Assembly: GCF_018860805.1 (NCBI RefSeq)
Contig: NZ_JAHKQR010000002.1
Coordinates: forward strand, 1-64,000
Source of the DNA: Aestuariibacter sp. A3R04
Lineage (GTDB): Bacteria > Pseudomonadota > Gammaproteobacteria > Enterobacterales > Alteromonadaceae
DNA length: 64,000 bases
Reading direction: 5' to 3'
Part shown: one piece after another, positions 53,600 through 62,759 of the stretch
How the letters are laid out: every line of letters starts with the position of its first letter
How positions within the stretch are numbered: position 1 is the first letter of the stretch
The notes under the pieces: model-generated
What the model saw: the letters and a program-made list of their open reading frames with translations, nothing else
What the model was told of the DNA's origin: nothing
Databases searched by the model: none
Program-made: the position numbers and the translations under genes

Positions 53600-53614
53600 T
53601 TGCGAATGTCGCAA
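53600..53614. promoter_or_regulatory. Perfect 6-3-6 dyad in the divergent EPS promoter region
   Basis: TTGCGA-atg-TCGCAA lies in the 277-bp gap between the exporter operon and the initiating transferase gene, 68 bp before the latter start. A regulator site shared by both units is possible. Inference only. Confidence 0.3.
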
Positions 53615-53681
53615 GCAAGTACCGAAAAAAGCTCCACTCTACTGAATTTATTGGCTTTTGTTATTTTTTGGAGATACCCGG

Positions 53682-55139
53682 ATGAAATTCAATCTACTGC
53701 ACAATCAGACGCTGATAAGAGACAACACTGCTGGCACTCGTTCTCGCAACGGCATCTCGAGTTCTCATCAAAGTAGCTTTTCCACCCTATATCGCCTGAT
53801 TGATCTGGCCGTCATTTCACTGTGTTTTTTCGCAGCGCTCTATTATTATTCGGTGGCCTTGTCTACTTCTGCGCTTCTACTTCTTTTCACCAGTGTAGTG
53901 GTCTATCAACTGTCTGCGGAAGGGTTAGATTTATATCGCTCCTGGCGTTCGAGCCACATAACCGCCATGATTAGAACTGCGCTGTACGCAGGTGCAATTA
54001 GCTTCTTCGTTACACTTTGTGTTGGTTTTTTTCTTCCACCAACTGGCCAGTTACCCACCCAGGAAACTGGAATTTGGTTCGCCAGTGCTCTTGTGACATT
54101 GTCTGTTTGGCGCATTGCAATGCGTCAGGTGTTGTTCTCAATCAGACGGAGCGGACTGAATAGCCGTTCAGCTATCATCATAGGCGCAAATGACGTCGCG
54201 CTGAATATGGCTAACCAAATGATAGAAAACGATCAATTGGGCATTCACTTTCAGGGAATGTACGACGACCGCCCCATGGCGCGTGTGGACGAGCAATGTC
54301 GGCAGCATTTAAACGGCAGTATTGACCAGGCCATAGAGATGGCGCGACGACGTCAGGTGGATTATATCTACATTGCCTTGCCCACAGCGGCAGAAGAACG
54401 CATTAAAGCCATTCTTGAAAAGTGTAGCGACACTACGGCGAATGTCTATCTGATCCCGAACTTTTTTATGCATACGCTGTTGCACTCTCGGTGGCAAAGT
54501 GTCGGTAACGTTCAAGCACTGAGTATTTACGACACTCCTTTTCAGGGCGCCAGTAATATATTAAAACGCGTTGAAGACGTGGTACTAGGTAGTGTAATTC
54601 TCGCGATGTTAGCCCTTCCCATGCTCGCCATCAGCGCAGCGGTGAAATTGACGTCACCGGGTCCGGCCATTTTCAGACAAAAGCGCTACGGACTAGACGG
54701 TAAGGAAATTACCGTCTATAAATTTCGCTCCATGACCACCCAGGATAACGGCGAGATAGTAAAACAAGCCACCAAAAACGATCCTCGTGTCACCCCATTA
54801 GGCGCTTTTTTACGCCGTACATCGCTGGACGAATTACCCCAGTTTATTAATGTGTTACAGGGCAGAATGTCGATTGTCGGGCCGCGGCCTCACGCAATCG
54901 CCCACAACGAACAATATCGGAAATTGATCACAGGTTATATGCTTCGTCATAAAGTGAAACCAGGAATTACAGGTTGGGCTCAGGTGAACGGTTTGCGAGG
55001 CGAAACAGAAACCGTGGATAAAATGGCCAAGCGCGTGGCCTATGACTTAGATTACATGCATAGATGGTCAGTTATTTTCGATCTTAAAATCATTTTTAAA
55101 ACCATGACTGTCGGATTCAAAAGCCCCAATGCTTATTAG
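53682..55139 (+). CDS. Undecaprenyl-phosphate sugar phosphotransferase (WcaJ-like)
   Basis: A 485-residue polyprenyl-phosphate hexose-1-phosphate transferase that starts the repeat unit by placing a sugar phosphate, commonly glucose, on undecaprenyl phosphate. ATG 53682 follows GGAG. The N-terminal part has four to five membrane helices (about 25-130), then a soluble Rossmann-like domain (CoA-binding-like, about 145-265) and a membrane hairpin (about 285-310). The catalytic bacterial sugar transferase domain follows, with [42 protein letters not shown] and [17 protein letters not shown]. It is transcribed divergently from the exporter operon. Confidence 0.92.
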   Translation: MKFNLLHNQTLIRDNTAGTRSRNGISSSHQSSFSTLYRLIDLAVISLCFFAALYYYSVALSTSALLLLFTSVVVYQLSAEGLDLYRSWRSSHITAMIRTALYAGAISFFVTLCVGFFLPPTGQLPTQETGIWFASALVTLSVWRIAMRQVLFSIRRSGLNSRSAIIIGANDVALNMANQMIENDQLGIHFQGMYDDRPMARVDEQCRQHLNGSIDQAIEMARRRQVDYIYIALPTAAEERIKAILEKCSDTTANVYLIPNFFMHTLLHSRWQSVGNVQALSIYDTPFQGASNILKRVEDVVLGSVILAMLALPMLAISAAVKLTSPGPAIFRQKRYGLDGKEITVYKFRSMTTQDNGEIVKQATKNDPRVTPLGAFLRRTSLDELPQFINVLQGRMSIVGPRPHAIAHNEQYRKLITGYMLRHKVKPGITGWAQVNGLRGETETVDKMAKRVAYDLDYMHRWSVIFDLKIIFKTMTVGFKSPNAY

Positions 55140-55156
55140 CTTTCATCCCCACCGCC

Positions 55157-55187
55157 GTGAAGCAGAACTCCTTGTGTTCTGCTTCAC
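55157..55187. terminator. Hairpin between convergent genes, probable terminator
   Basis: GTGAAGCAGAAC/GTTCTGCTTCAC forms a perfect 12-bp stem with a 7-nt loop, 17 bp after the phosphotransferase stop. The T-run is poor (AATTTAAT), so it may be a weak or Rho-assisted terminator. Confidence 0.55.
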
Positions 55188-55205
55188 AATTTAATAGCTG
55201 AGTTG

Positions 55206-56126
55206 TTAAAAATCGTAGATATGAGCTTCAGTTAGCAGTTTGTCTGCGGATATTTTGTCCTGCACACATGCATTGACCTGGCGCTTGTCAAAGACGTATA
55301 TCCGATCCTGAGATTGTCGATTTTCATCCCGCGAAAAACTTTTTAAAACAAATGTGATGTGCTGTTCGGCAGGTAGTGCCCGCATACCGCCACCAAAACG
55401 GCACAAGGCGTCTCCTACCCCCGTTTCAAAGCTACTAAGAAATGCTTTCAAAGCCTCTTGTTGCGCTTTCTCCCGAGCAGCAATTTCTTCACTGCGCTGT
55501 TGTTCAAATGCATCAGCCCGCGTCTTGAGTTTTTGTTCACGTTTGGTCAACGATGCCAGCTCTTTTTCCATTTCCTTGAGCTCGTTTTTAATCTCTTCCT
55601 GCCGCGATTTATCACCACGACTGGCTTCAAATTCAAGATCCCGTTTACGTCGTTCGATCTCACGACGCTCCCAGGCAATCTCTCTTTGATCGCTGCGCAA
55701 ATCGTGAATCTTTTCAGATGTTTCAGCAAACGCTTCTTCAAATCGCTCTGCCGTCTCCTCGGCAAAGGATTCCCACTCGTGACTTAACTCAATATCTACG
55801 TCACCACCGTGTACAATTACCGGCACCTCCGGAAGCGGTGGAATGGGCGGAATTTGACTGATAAACTCAGACATGTGATTAGCCCACCCACTGCTGCCCG
55901 ACGTGGTTACTGTAAACACCACACCCTGTCCTGCCAGGTAAGTGGCATCCAATGAACGGTAGCGAAGCCCCTTGTCAGGCTGTTGCTGTTTGAGTGAGGT
56001 ATCAATAATACCTTTCACTATCTCAATTTCTTTCTCAATTCCTGAATACGCTTCCGGACTATCTGCAACAGATGCTCCGGCAGTGAAAAACATGGCCACA
56101 GCCAACACAGTTCGTTTCATCATCAT
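55206..56126 (-). CDS. Exported coiled-coil protein of unknown function, in an ECF sigma operon
   Basis: A 306-residue protein with a signal peptide (about residues 1-22, ending ASVAD). It has an N-terminal domain of about 110 residues, a long charged coiled coil (about 130-235, repeated E/K/R/Q heptads) and a short C-terminal domain. The C-terminal part mentions no known catalytic motif; a few cysteines lie at about 255-300. A periplasmic location is inferred. It lies 14 bp after the anti-sigma-like gene, as third gene of the unit with the ECF sigma factor, and could be the sensor or a target of that circuit. Confidence 0.65.
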   Translation of the reverse strand: MMMKRTVLAVAMFFTAGASVADSPEAYSGIEKEIEIVKGIIDTSLKQQQPDKGLRYRSLDATYLAGQGVVFTVTTSGSSGWANHMSEFISQIPPIPPLPEVPVIVHGGDVDIELSHEWESFAEETAERFEEAFAETSEKIHDLRSDQREIAWERREIERRKRDLEFEASRGDKSRQEEIKNELKEMEKELASLTKREQKLKTRADAFEQQRSEEIAAREKAQQEALKAFLSSFETGVGDALCRFGGGMRALPAEQHITFVLKSFSRDENRQSQDRIYVFDKRQVNACVQDKISADKLLTEAHIYDF

Positions 56127-56140
56127 TCTGCCTCTTTAGA

Positions 56141-56803
56141 TTACTCGCCGGATACAGGAGGCATTATATAGCCGCCTTCCAGCGCATCGATTTCGTCTTT
56201 AAGGTGGTTCAGTTGTCTTGCCATAAAGCGCTGATCATCGTCACGTTGTTGATTGATAAACTTCACAAATTCAGCAAAGTCTTCCCGTCGTTCCTGCCTG
56301 CTCGATGACAACAAATACTGAGTAAGCTGGGCGGCGCTTTCTTTCTGTTGTAGCGCAATGGCATCAACATATTTGCCAAACATTTCCTGATTAGCGAGTT
56401 GATATTGATTGAGTTTGTCATCCACCATGGCAGCTATCTCTTGCTGACTCGGGCCCGACCTGGCGAAACCAAAACTCATACGCCCGTCATCAACCGACAC
56501 CTGGAAACCGCTAAGTACCATTACTATGGCAGCAGCAGAAGAGCTAAAGGATAGCGCTGGTAAACCTTGCCATTGCCACCACCTGGCCTTTTCAGGCATG
56601 GTAAATGTACTGCTTTTATTCCACTGTGGCACAGCGACTTGCTCAAATTGCTCAGCCATCATTGACACCTGATTCGCCGCGGCGACTTGCTCAGCGAATT
56701 CACTGTCGTCAATACACAGTTTTTCAAATGCCTGTCGCTCATCTGGTGTCAGACCGTCATCCAACCACTTGGCCAATAATCGTTCTTTGTCATGCTTGGG
56801 CAT
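56141..56803 (-). CDS. Putative membrane anti-sigma factor
   Basis: A 220-residue protein with one hydrophobic helix (about residues 80-100), giving a cytoplasmic N-terminus of about 75 residues and a periplasmic C-terminus rich in Gln and charged residues. The N-terminus (LLAKWLDDGLTPDERQAFEKLC) resembles the short helical regions of anti-sigma proteins, but the HxxxCxxC zinc motif is absent. It overlaps the sigma gene by 14 bp, the normal arrangement for a sigma/anti-sigma pair. It is expected to hold the sigma factor at the membrane until an envelope signal is received. Assignment rests mainly on context. Confidence 0.65.
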   Translation of the reverse strand: MPKHDKERLLAKWLDDGLTPDERQAFEKLCIDDSEFAEQVAAANQVSMMAEQFEQVAVPQWNKSSTFTMPEKARWWQWQGLPALSFSSSAAAIVMVLSGFQVSVDDGRMSFGFARSGPSQQEIAAMVDDKLNQYQLANQEMFGKYVDAIALQQKESAAQLTQYLLSSSRQERREDFAEFVKFINQQRDDDQRFMARQLNHLKDEIDALEGGYIMPPVSGE

Positions 56804-57338
56804 GCTCTACCTCCAAATCCAACTTTAACCTGGACAATGCGCTATACAGACGCGACTTAACAGTATTCGGTGACAGCCCCATTTGATCGGCAATTTCATC
56901 GAAGGTGAACTGTCCAAAAAACTTCAGTTCTACCACAGCCTTTTGGGACAGGGGCAGTCGCTGCATGGCTGCCAGTAAAGACTGGCTCGTACTGTCGTTC
57001 AACACTTCTCCTTCAGGTGTTGCCCGTCCACATTCCGGCTCAGGCACATCGTCCATCGATTGCTCTGGTTTGCGCTTGCGATAAAACTCGATACAACGAA
57101 AATGGGCAATGCGAAACAACCAGCCTTTGAACGCACCGTCACCGCGGTAGTTAGCCAGACTGCGAAACACAGACACAAAAATATCCTGCATCAGATCCGC
57201 GGCGTCCGCCGGGTTCCCGGTCATTCTCAGGCCGTAGTGATAAATTGATTTTTCATAGCGAGTAACCAGTGCCATCCACGCCCGTTTGTTTCCCTTTAGG
57301 GCTTGGGCAACCAATTGCTCGTCGTGTTTCTCAAACAC
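56790..57338 (-). CDS. ECF-type RNA polymerase sigma factor
   Basis: A 182-residue sigma-70 family factor of the extracytoplasmic function group. Region 2 (about 20-90) has DAADLMQDIFVSVFRSLANYRGDGAFKGWLFRIA, and region 4 (about 125-175) has LPLSQKAVVELKFFGQFTFDEIADQMGLSPNTVKSRL. There is no region 1 or 3. The start is a GTG with GAGGA about seven bases upstream. It is the first gene of a unit with the anti-sigma-like protein and the exported coiled-coil protein. The promoters it reads and the signal sensed are unknown. Confidence 0.9.
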   Translation of the reverse strand: MFEKHDEQLVAQALKGNKRAWMALVTRYEKSIYHYGLRMTGNPADAADLMQDIFVSVFRSLANYRGDGAFKGWLFRIAHFRCIEFYRKRKPEQSMDDVPEPECGRATPEGEVLNDSTSQSLLAAMQRLPLSQKAVVELKFFGQFTFDEIADQMGLSPNTVKSRLYSALSRLKLDLEVEHAQA

Positions 57339-57500
57339 GTGTCATCCTCGTGCAATACTTGTTGTTATTGAAGCAATGGTTACGTAATCTGCCCACCGCA
57401 ATGGGGTTTGGCGTTTTGGCATCACTTCCCGCGTTTCCAGTAATAATGTCGATACTTCCCGCAAGAAAGTTTGCGCTTTTTTCTATTTTTTTCTTACTGT

Positions 57501-58409
57501 CTATTTCAGGGCAGGAATGGGTAGCAGGGGAGCCAGAATTTCCCCCACACGACGGAACAACCTCATGCGGGTTGTGCCTGATCGCCACACCAAGCCGATC
57601 TCGCGAAATGCCTGGTCTTCAGCGGGTAAAGACACCAATTCCGTATTCTTAATGATATTTTGGTTGAGCGCCAGTTCAGGTAAAAACGTATAACCGAGTT
57701 TGCTGTTTGCCAATTGCACAAGGGTGTACAAACTACTCGCCGCCAAGGAACTAACTTGTTCCCTGTGTTGCAGATTACAAGCACTGACGGCATGGCCTGT
57801 CATACAGTGCTCCTGCTGCAAAAGGAAAATACTCTTGTCTGGCAATGCGGAAATATCGAAAGGATCGGGTAACGACGATGCCAGCGCTTCGTGGGCAATG
57901 AGGTGAAAAGGGTCGTGACCAATGACCATTTGCTTGCAGCCCGGTGTTTCCATGGGCAACGCAAGAATAAGTAAATCCAGCTTGCCATCAGATAACTGCT
58001 GAAGCAAATTTTGCGTGGTATCTTCCTGCAATTCAAGGGCGATATCCGGTAAAAACGCATTGAAGCTGCCAATCATACCTTCGAAAAGAAAAGGTGCTAT
58101 GGTAGGAATAACGCCGAGTTTTAGTTTCCCTTTCTCCCAATTCCCAGCGTTTTGTGCAAACTCCACAAGCTCACCAGCTTCTTGTAGTAAGACCTTGCTT
58201 CGCTCAACAATTTCCAACCCCAGAGAAGTAAACACAAAGGTTTTGTGCTCCCGTTCCAGTAGCTGGCTGCCAAAATGTTCTTCGAGGTTTTGAATAGCTG
58301 TACTCAGGGTAGACTGACTAACATTGCAACGGTGGGCAGCACGATGGAAATGTTGCTCCTGATAAAGTGTTACCAAATAGTGGAGGTGCTTGAGGTTAGG
58401 CCACTTCAT
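57501..58409 (-). CDS. oxyR: OxyR-like LysR-family peroxide sensor
   Basis: A 302-residue LysR-type regulator. The N-terminal helix-turn-helix (HFHRAAHRCNVSQSTLSTAIQNLEEHFGSQLLER, about 20-53) is followed by a substrate-domain fold. Cys202 and Cys211 in EHCMTGHAVSAC are nine residues apart, as are the redox pair Cys199 and Cys208 of E. coli OxyR. Oxidation by H2O2 would form the disulfide and switch on antioxidant genes. AAGG precedes the ATG by seven bases. It is the last gene on its strand here, between the ECF operon and the divergent universal stress gene. No catalase or peroxiredoxin gene is next to it. Confidence 0.85.
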   Translation of the reverse strand: MKWPNLKHLHYLVTLYQEQHFHRAAHRCNVSQSTLSTAIQNLEEHFGSQLLEREHKTFVFTSLGLEIVERSKVLLQEAGELVEFAQNAGNWEKGKLKLGVIPTIAPFLFEGMIGSFNAFLPDIALELQEDTTQNLLQQLSDGKLDLLILALPMETPGCKQMVIGHDPFHLIAHEALASSLPDPFDISALPDKSIFLLQQEHCMTGHAVSACNLQHREQVSSLAASSLYTLVQLANSKLGYTFLPELALNQNIIKNTELVSLPAEDQAFREIGLVWRSGTTRMRLFRRVGEILAPLLPIPALK

Positions 58410-58569
58410 GTTGAAACCTTAATAGATTAGAAAACACAATATCAATCTAACATGCAGATTAAGTGGGCACAAGGAAACGCTGTCATAGTGATACAAACAT
58501 TGCTGCTTCTCTGGATGATGTAACGAAAGATTCACCCACTCATTCGTGTTCACTGGGCGATGAGCAGTC

Positions 58570-58575
58570 TATAAT
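58570..58575 (+). promoter_or_regulatory. -10 box upstream of the universal stress gene
   Basis: TATAAT is a perfect -10 consensus, 31 bp before the ATG. The -35 is poor (TGTTCA, 58547-58552, 17 bp away), so activation by a factor is possible. Confidence 0.45.
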
Positions 58576-58606
58576 AGGGCTATTGCGTAAACAGAGCAGG
58601 TAAATC

Positions 58607-59584
58607 ATGAGCAAAGGGCGCTTCTCTAACATTCTTTGTATTTTGCACGATACACACGACCAGGACCCACTTATCGCTCAGGCTATGCATGTCGCCAGAG
58701 TTCACCAAGCTTCCTTAACCGTAATGCTGTCACTTGACGCGCTTCCACCCAACGCCCAAATGGTAATGCAGTCATTTGAGTATCTGGAGTCTCAATCAAC
58801 CATGGCGCAGTCGGCCCAAACCTGGCTTGATACTAAAATAGCCCAATGGGGAGATGAACTCCCGATCATGGGCGTCGTTGCCATTGGCGAGCTGTTTCTG
58901 GAAGCCGTAAAGTATGTTGTAACTCACAATATCGACCTCGTAATCAAGCGAAGCCAACACGGAATCCTCAATAACCTTACCGGTAGTGATGACCGCCATA
59001 TGTTGAGAAAGTGCCCGTGTCCGGTTTGGATAGTGCAGCAGAAGAAAGAGAAAAAATACTCCCAAATTGTAGCAGCGGTGGATGTAAACTATCACTACCC
59101 TACCCACGAAATTGCAATTCGCAAACAATTAGCACTGGATATACTGAACTATGCAGCGCATATCGCGCTTCTGGAACACGCTCAACTTCACATTGTTCAC
59201 GTGTATGACTCTGTACCGGAAAACATTCTGCGAAATGGGTTTATCAGTGTCAACGAAAATGTCCTGCAACAAAATCTTCAGGCCATTCACGAAGAGCGGG
59301 AAACTGAAATTATGCGCTTGCTTGGTATATTGCAATTGGATATTGGAGAGGAGCAATACAAGCAACTCGCACCTTGCCTTCATCTGATAAAAGGTTATCC
59401 AAGAAGGGAAATTGCCAAAACCAGTAAACAGTGTCAGGCAGATGCAGTGGTAATGGGTACGCTTTCCCGTCTGGGTGTGCCCGGGTATATCATGGGCGGC
59501 ACCGCTGAAGAGACCATCGTACAACTCGATTGTGCCGTCATCGGGCTAAAACCGGAAGGTTTCGTGACTCCCGTGGATGTTTAA
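58607..59584 (+). CDS. Tandem universal stress protein (UspE-like)
   Basis: A 325-residue protein of two UspA domains (about 5-145 and 155-315), as in UspE. The second domain ends with ADAVVMGTLSRLGVPGYIMGGTAEETIVQLDCAVIGLKPEGF, containing the GTxxR-like and ATP-type G-x9-G segments. The first is degenerate in that loop. Stress proteins of this type bind nucleotide or ligand and support survival in starvation and oxidative stress. It is monocistronic, divergent from the oxyR-like gene, and ends at a strong terminator. Cytoplasmic. Confidence 0.88.
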   Translation: MSKGRFSNILCILHDTHDQDPLIAQAMHVARVHQASLTVMLSLDALPPNAQMVMQSFEYLESQSTMAQSAQTWLDTKIAQWGDELPIMGVVAIGELFLEAVKYVVTHNIDLVIKRSQHGILNNLTGSDDRHMLRKCPCPVWIVQQKKEKKYSQIVAAVDVNYHYPTHEIAIRKQLALDILNYAAHIALLEHAQLHIVHVYDSVPENILRNGFISVNENVLQQNLQAIHEERETEIMRLLGILQLDIGEEQYKQLAPCLHLIKGYPRREIAKTSKQCQADAVVMGTLSRLGVPGYIMGGTAEETIVQLDCAVIGLKPEGFVTPVDV

Positions 59585-59607
59585 TGCTAAAAATAGCAGT
59601 TGCCATG

Positions 59608-59637
59608 AAAAAAGCCGACGAAAACGTCGGCTTTTTT
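59608..59637. terminator. Bidirectional terminator between usp and pit genes
   Basis: AAAAAAGCCGACG-aaaa-CGTCGGCTTTTTT: a GC-rich stem with A6 and T6 on its two sides, so it serves both the plus-strand usp gene and the minus-strand phosphate transporter gene. Confidence 0.9.
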
Positions 59638-59656
59638 CTGCGGTATAGCGCTGATA

Positions 59657-60928
59657 TCAGACCACGCCAAACCACGCTTTAAGACTGAAGAAACAAGCAA
59701 TCGCGAGGATTGCACCTGCAGGTAATGTGATGATCCAGGATACGACAATATTTCTCACAATGCCGAGGTTTAGCGCCGATACACCTCTTGCCATACCTAC
59801 CCCCAACACTGCGCCTACCAGTGTCTGTGTAGTTGAAATCGGCAACCCTGTTCCAGAGGCAATAACCACTGTACATGCTGCTGCAAGCTCTGCAGCGAAG
59901 CCCCGGCTAGGTGTCAGATGTGTGATCCCCTGACCTATCGTTTTTATAACCCGATGACCGAATAAAGCAAGCCCGGCTACAATACCTAAACCACCAAGCG
60001 GGAGGATCCACGGCGCCAACTCCGCACTCGTGTTAATCTGACCACCTGATGTCACTACGCTGACTACCGCAGCCAGCGGCCCAATGGCATTAGCTACATC
60101 GTTGGAACCGTGGGCAAAAGCCATACAGCAAGCGGTAACCACCATGAGCATGGCAAATACTTTCTCCACGTTTGCGCTTTGAATATCCGCGCTGTGGTCT
60201 TCAGAAAAGTGCATTCTGGAAATGGCATAGCGGCCGATTAGGCCTAGCAACACCGAAATGCCAATAGCCAGTAGGTAGCCCATTTCAGGAGAAAGTGTTA
60301 AACCAACGTGTTTCAGGCCTTTTTTGATGGTCACGAGCGACATTACAAAACCTGCCAGAGCCATGTAAAAAGGCACATATCGTTTGGCATTTTTGAACGG
60401 GGTAGCTGTATCGAAAATGAGCTTGTGTGCACTGATAAAAATCAGGTAGGCAATAAAGCCGGATATTGCGGGCGTTACCACCCAACTCCCTACGATACCA
60501 CCCACTTTGCTCCACTCAACGGCATCCATGCTCACGCCGGTGGCCGTGAAGCCAATAATCGCACCAATAATTGAATGGGTAGTTGACACCGGCCACCCCA
60601 ACCAAGAGGCTAACCCAAGCCAGATACCCGCGGCAAATAGCGATGCTATCATCCCGAGTACCAGATAATCCGGTCTTTCCGTAAAGAACATTGGGTCGAT
60701 AATGCCCTTGCGGATGGTACTGGTGACTTCACCACCCGCCAAATAGGCCCCGGCAAACTCGAAGATCATCGCAATAACAATTGCCTGCTTGATCGTCAGG
60801 GCTTTTGAACCAACTGACGTTCCCATTGCGTTTGCAACGTCATTGGCTCCGATCCCCCAGGCCATGACAAAGCCAACAACTGCGGCAAGAATGATTAGCG
60901 TCATGCCATAACTTTGCAGAAGTTCCAC
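59657..60928 (-). CDS. pitA: Inorganic phosphate transporter, PiT family
   Basis: A low-affinity H+/phosphate symporter of the PiT family. It has the duplicated signature GANDVANAMGTSVGSKAL in the first half and GSNDVANAIGPLAAVV in the second, with about ten to twelve helices. The start is taken as GTG 60928 (AGGAG eight bases upstream), giving 423 residues; a TTG at 60964 would place the start within a hairpin. The gene is downstream of phoU on the same strand, but a terminator-like hairpin lies in its leader, suggesting separate or attenuated expression. Pairing of PiT with the Pst system gives low and high affinity uptake. Confidence 0.9.
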   Translation of the reverse strand: MELLQSYGMTLIILAAVVGFVMAWGIGANDVANAMGTSVGSKALTIKQAIVIAMIFEFAGAYLAGGEVTSTIRKGIIDPMFFTERPDYLVLGMIASLFAAGIWLGLASWLGWPVSTTHSIIGAIIGFTATGVSMDAVEWSKVGGIVGSWVVTPAISGFIAYLIFISAHKLIFDTATPFKNAKRYVPFYMALAGFVMSLVTIKKGLKHVGLTLSPEMGYLLAIGISVLLGLIGRYAISRMHFSEDHSADIQSANVEKVFAMLMVVTACCMAFAHGSNDVANAIGPLAAVVSVVTSGGQINTSAELAPWILPLGGLGIVAGLALFGHRVIKTIGQGITHLTPSRGFAAELAAACTVVIASGTGLPISTTQTLVGAVLGVGMARGVSALNLGIVRNIVVSWIITLPAGAILAIACFFSLKAWFGVV

Positions 60929-60962
60929 AGGTTTCGCTCCTGGATTATTCGCAGTAAAAGTC

Positions 60963-60982
60963 AAAAAGCGCCAATGGGCGCT
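60963..60982 (-). terminator. Terminator or attenuator in the pitA leader
   Basis: AGCGCC-catt-GGCGCT followed by TTTT on the minus strand, 230 bp after phoU and 34 bp before the pitA start. It either ends the pst-phoU transcript or attenuates pitA. No clear promoter lies between it and pitA. Confidence 0.6.
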
Positions 60983-61210
60983 CAGGGTTTATCACATTAA
61001 CTTCGTCATTGTCTTCGACAATGGGTACAAGCGACATTCGCTTAAACACAGGCTACAATTTAACCATTCCAAGTTAACTGCGGCGCATAATAGCGTAACT
61101 AATCGCATTGCCATAGTGGAAATTTGCGTTAAAAGACAAATCGCAACAATTGCATGTTTGAATGCGCAAATTAGCGACAATTATTTCAATTTTGTGACAA
61201 CTTATCATAG

Positions 61211-61933
61211 TCACGACGACAGTTGATTCAATTTTTGCTGCATGTTTTCCAGTGGTGAATGACGGACATCTGTGCCTCTTGCAAGGTACACAACGTATTC
61301 GCAAATATTCTTACAGCGGTCGCCTATCCGCTCCAGAGAACGCAGTGCCCACAAGACCTCGAGCCAATCCTGCATGTCTTCCGTGCTTTTTTGCATTTCT
61401 GAAGTGGTGTACTTGAGCAATTTTTTATATTCGGCGTCTATGCGATTGTCCTGATCATACACCTCCAGAGCAGCGTGCTCATCTTGTCGTGCAAGCGCAT
61501 CAAAGGTGCCTCGCATCATTTGAATCACTCGCTCGCCAATCAATAGCATACTGCTTTTTATTATTTCCGAAGACGGCAGTTTATTCTTGGTAACTAACCG
61601 GGCGATGCGCTCAATCTCATCGCCCATACGCTCGATATCTGTAATTGCTTTTGACACCATCATAACTAACCGGAGATCAGATGCAGTAGGATGGCGCTTT
61701 GCTATAATCCGTAAACACTCCTCGTCGATTTGCATTTCCATTGCGTTAACTTTTAAATCGTTGAGAATCACTTTTTCGGCCAAGCCTGCATTATTGGACT
61801 TAATGGCGTTAAGTGTGTCTACGAGTTGCTGCTCAACTTCTCCGCCCATGGTGAGTACGGAGTTCCGCAGGTTTTCCAGCTCAGTGTTAAACTTGCCTGA
61901 AATATGGGTGTTAAGGGCAACTTGGCGCGACAT
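61211..61933 (-). CDS. phoU: Phosphate-signalling protein PhoU
   Basis: A 240-residue protein of two similar three-helix bundles (about 15-110 and 120-220), each with the PhoU E(D)xxxD pattern: EMQIDEECLRIIA and RMGDEIERIA in the first, RSLERIGDRCKNICEYVVY in the second. It links the Pst transporter to the PhoR/PhoB two-component system and keeps the Pho regulon off when phosphate is plentiful. AGGAGA lies before the ATG. It starts 11 bp after pstB, in the order pstA-pstB-phoU typical of Alteromonadales. Confidence 0.95.
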   Translation of the reverse strand: MSRQVALNTHISGKFNTELENLRNSVLTMGGEVEQQLVDTLNAIKSNNAGLAEKVILNDLKVNAMEMQIDEECLRIIAKRHPTASDLRLVMMVSKAITDIERMGDEIERIARLVTKNKLPSSEIIKSSMLLIGERVIQMMRGTFDALARQDEHAALEVYDQDNRIDAEYKKLLKYTTSEMQKSTEDMQDWLEVLWALRSLERIGDRCKNICEYVVYLARGTDVRHSPLENMQQKLNQLSS

Positions 61934-61944
61934 GTTTGACTCTC

Positions 61945-62751
61945 CTATCCGTACCGACCGGTAATGTAATCTTCTGTTTGCTTGTATTCCGGCATGGTAA
62001 ACAAGGTATCACTGTCGGTATATTCAATGAGCTTTCCCTGGTGTAAAAAAGCGGTGTAATCGGACACCCTGGCTGCCTGCTGCATATTATGGGTAACGAT
62101 AATAATAGAACAGCGCTTTTTTAACCCCGCCATGAGCTCTTCAATGAAAAGCGTTGTCAATGGGTCGAGGGCCGAAGTCGGCTCATCTAGCAAAAGAATG
62201 TCCGGCTTCAGCGCTAGTGCCCTGGCAATCACCAATCGCTGTTGCTGTCCCCCCGATAGTACGTGGGCCGATTCAAACAAACGATCTTTAACTTCACTCC
62301 ACAGGGCTGCATCTTTTAACGCCTGTTCCACTGCATCATCGAGAAAGCGCCGCACGCGAATTCCCTGCAGTTTTAAACCGTAACTCACGTTGTCGTAGAT
62401 ACTCATGGGAAAAGGGTTGGGCTTTTGAAAAACCATGCCTACCTGCGCCCGCAACTGGGACAGGTTTTCTTTTCTGCTATTAATATCCCGGCCATTAATA
62501 AAGACTTTACCAGAATACCGACAGTCAGGCGCCAATTCGTTCATTCTATTAAAACTGCTGATAAGCGTAGATTTTCCGCAGCCACTCTGGCCGATAAATG
62601 CCGTGATGCGATGCTTGGGAATAGATAAACTAATGTTCTGCAGAACTTGCTTTTGCCCAAAACTCAAACTGAGATCTTCAACCCTAATGGCTGTTTCTTC
62701 ATCACTCAGGTTATGAACGTTCAGGGTTTCGTGTTCAAACAGTTTCAGCAT
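61945..62751 (-). CDS. pstB: Phosphate ABC transporter ATP-binding protein PstB
   Basis: The ATPase of the high-affinity phosphate transporter. ATG 62751 gives 268 residues and avoids overlap with pstA (an upstream start would run into it); the gap is 8 bp. Walker A is [10 protein letters not shown], the signature is LSGGQQQRL, and Walker B is [12 protein letters not shown]. The PstB-type segment [23 protein letters not shown] is also visible. It powers phosphate uptake with PstA/PstC in the inner membrane and takes part in signalling through PhoU. Confidence 0.95.
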   Translation of the reverse strand: MLKLFEHETLNVHNLSDEETAIRVEDLSLSFGQKQVLQNISLSIPKHRITAFIGQSGCGKSTLISSFNRMNELAPDCRYSGKVFINGRDINSRKENLSQLRAQVGMVFQKPNPFPMSIYDNVSYGLKLQGIRVRRFLDDAVEQALKDAALWSEVKDRLFESAHVLSGGQQQRLVIARALALKPDILLLDEPTSALDPLTTLFIEELMAGLKKRCSIIIVTHNMQQAARVSDYTAFLHQGKLIEYTDSDTLFTMPEYKQTEDYITGRYG

Positions 62752-62759
62752 AATGATTC

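Noticed and set aside
52208-53614. A 468-residue barrel protein starting at 53614
   Set aside because: The extra 70 residues are histidine-rich with no signal, cross the divergent promoter region, and the ATG at 53404 has GGAG and a signal peptide.
61150-61210. TTGTCAC/TTGTCGC near phoU as a Pho box
   Set aside because: Copies are about 20 bp apart, while Pho box repeats are 11 bp apart; the region is also downstream of the pst genes.
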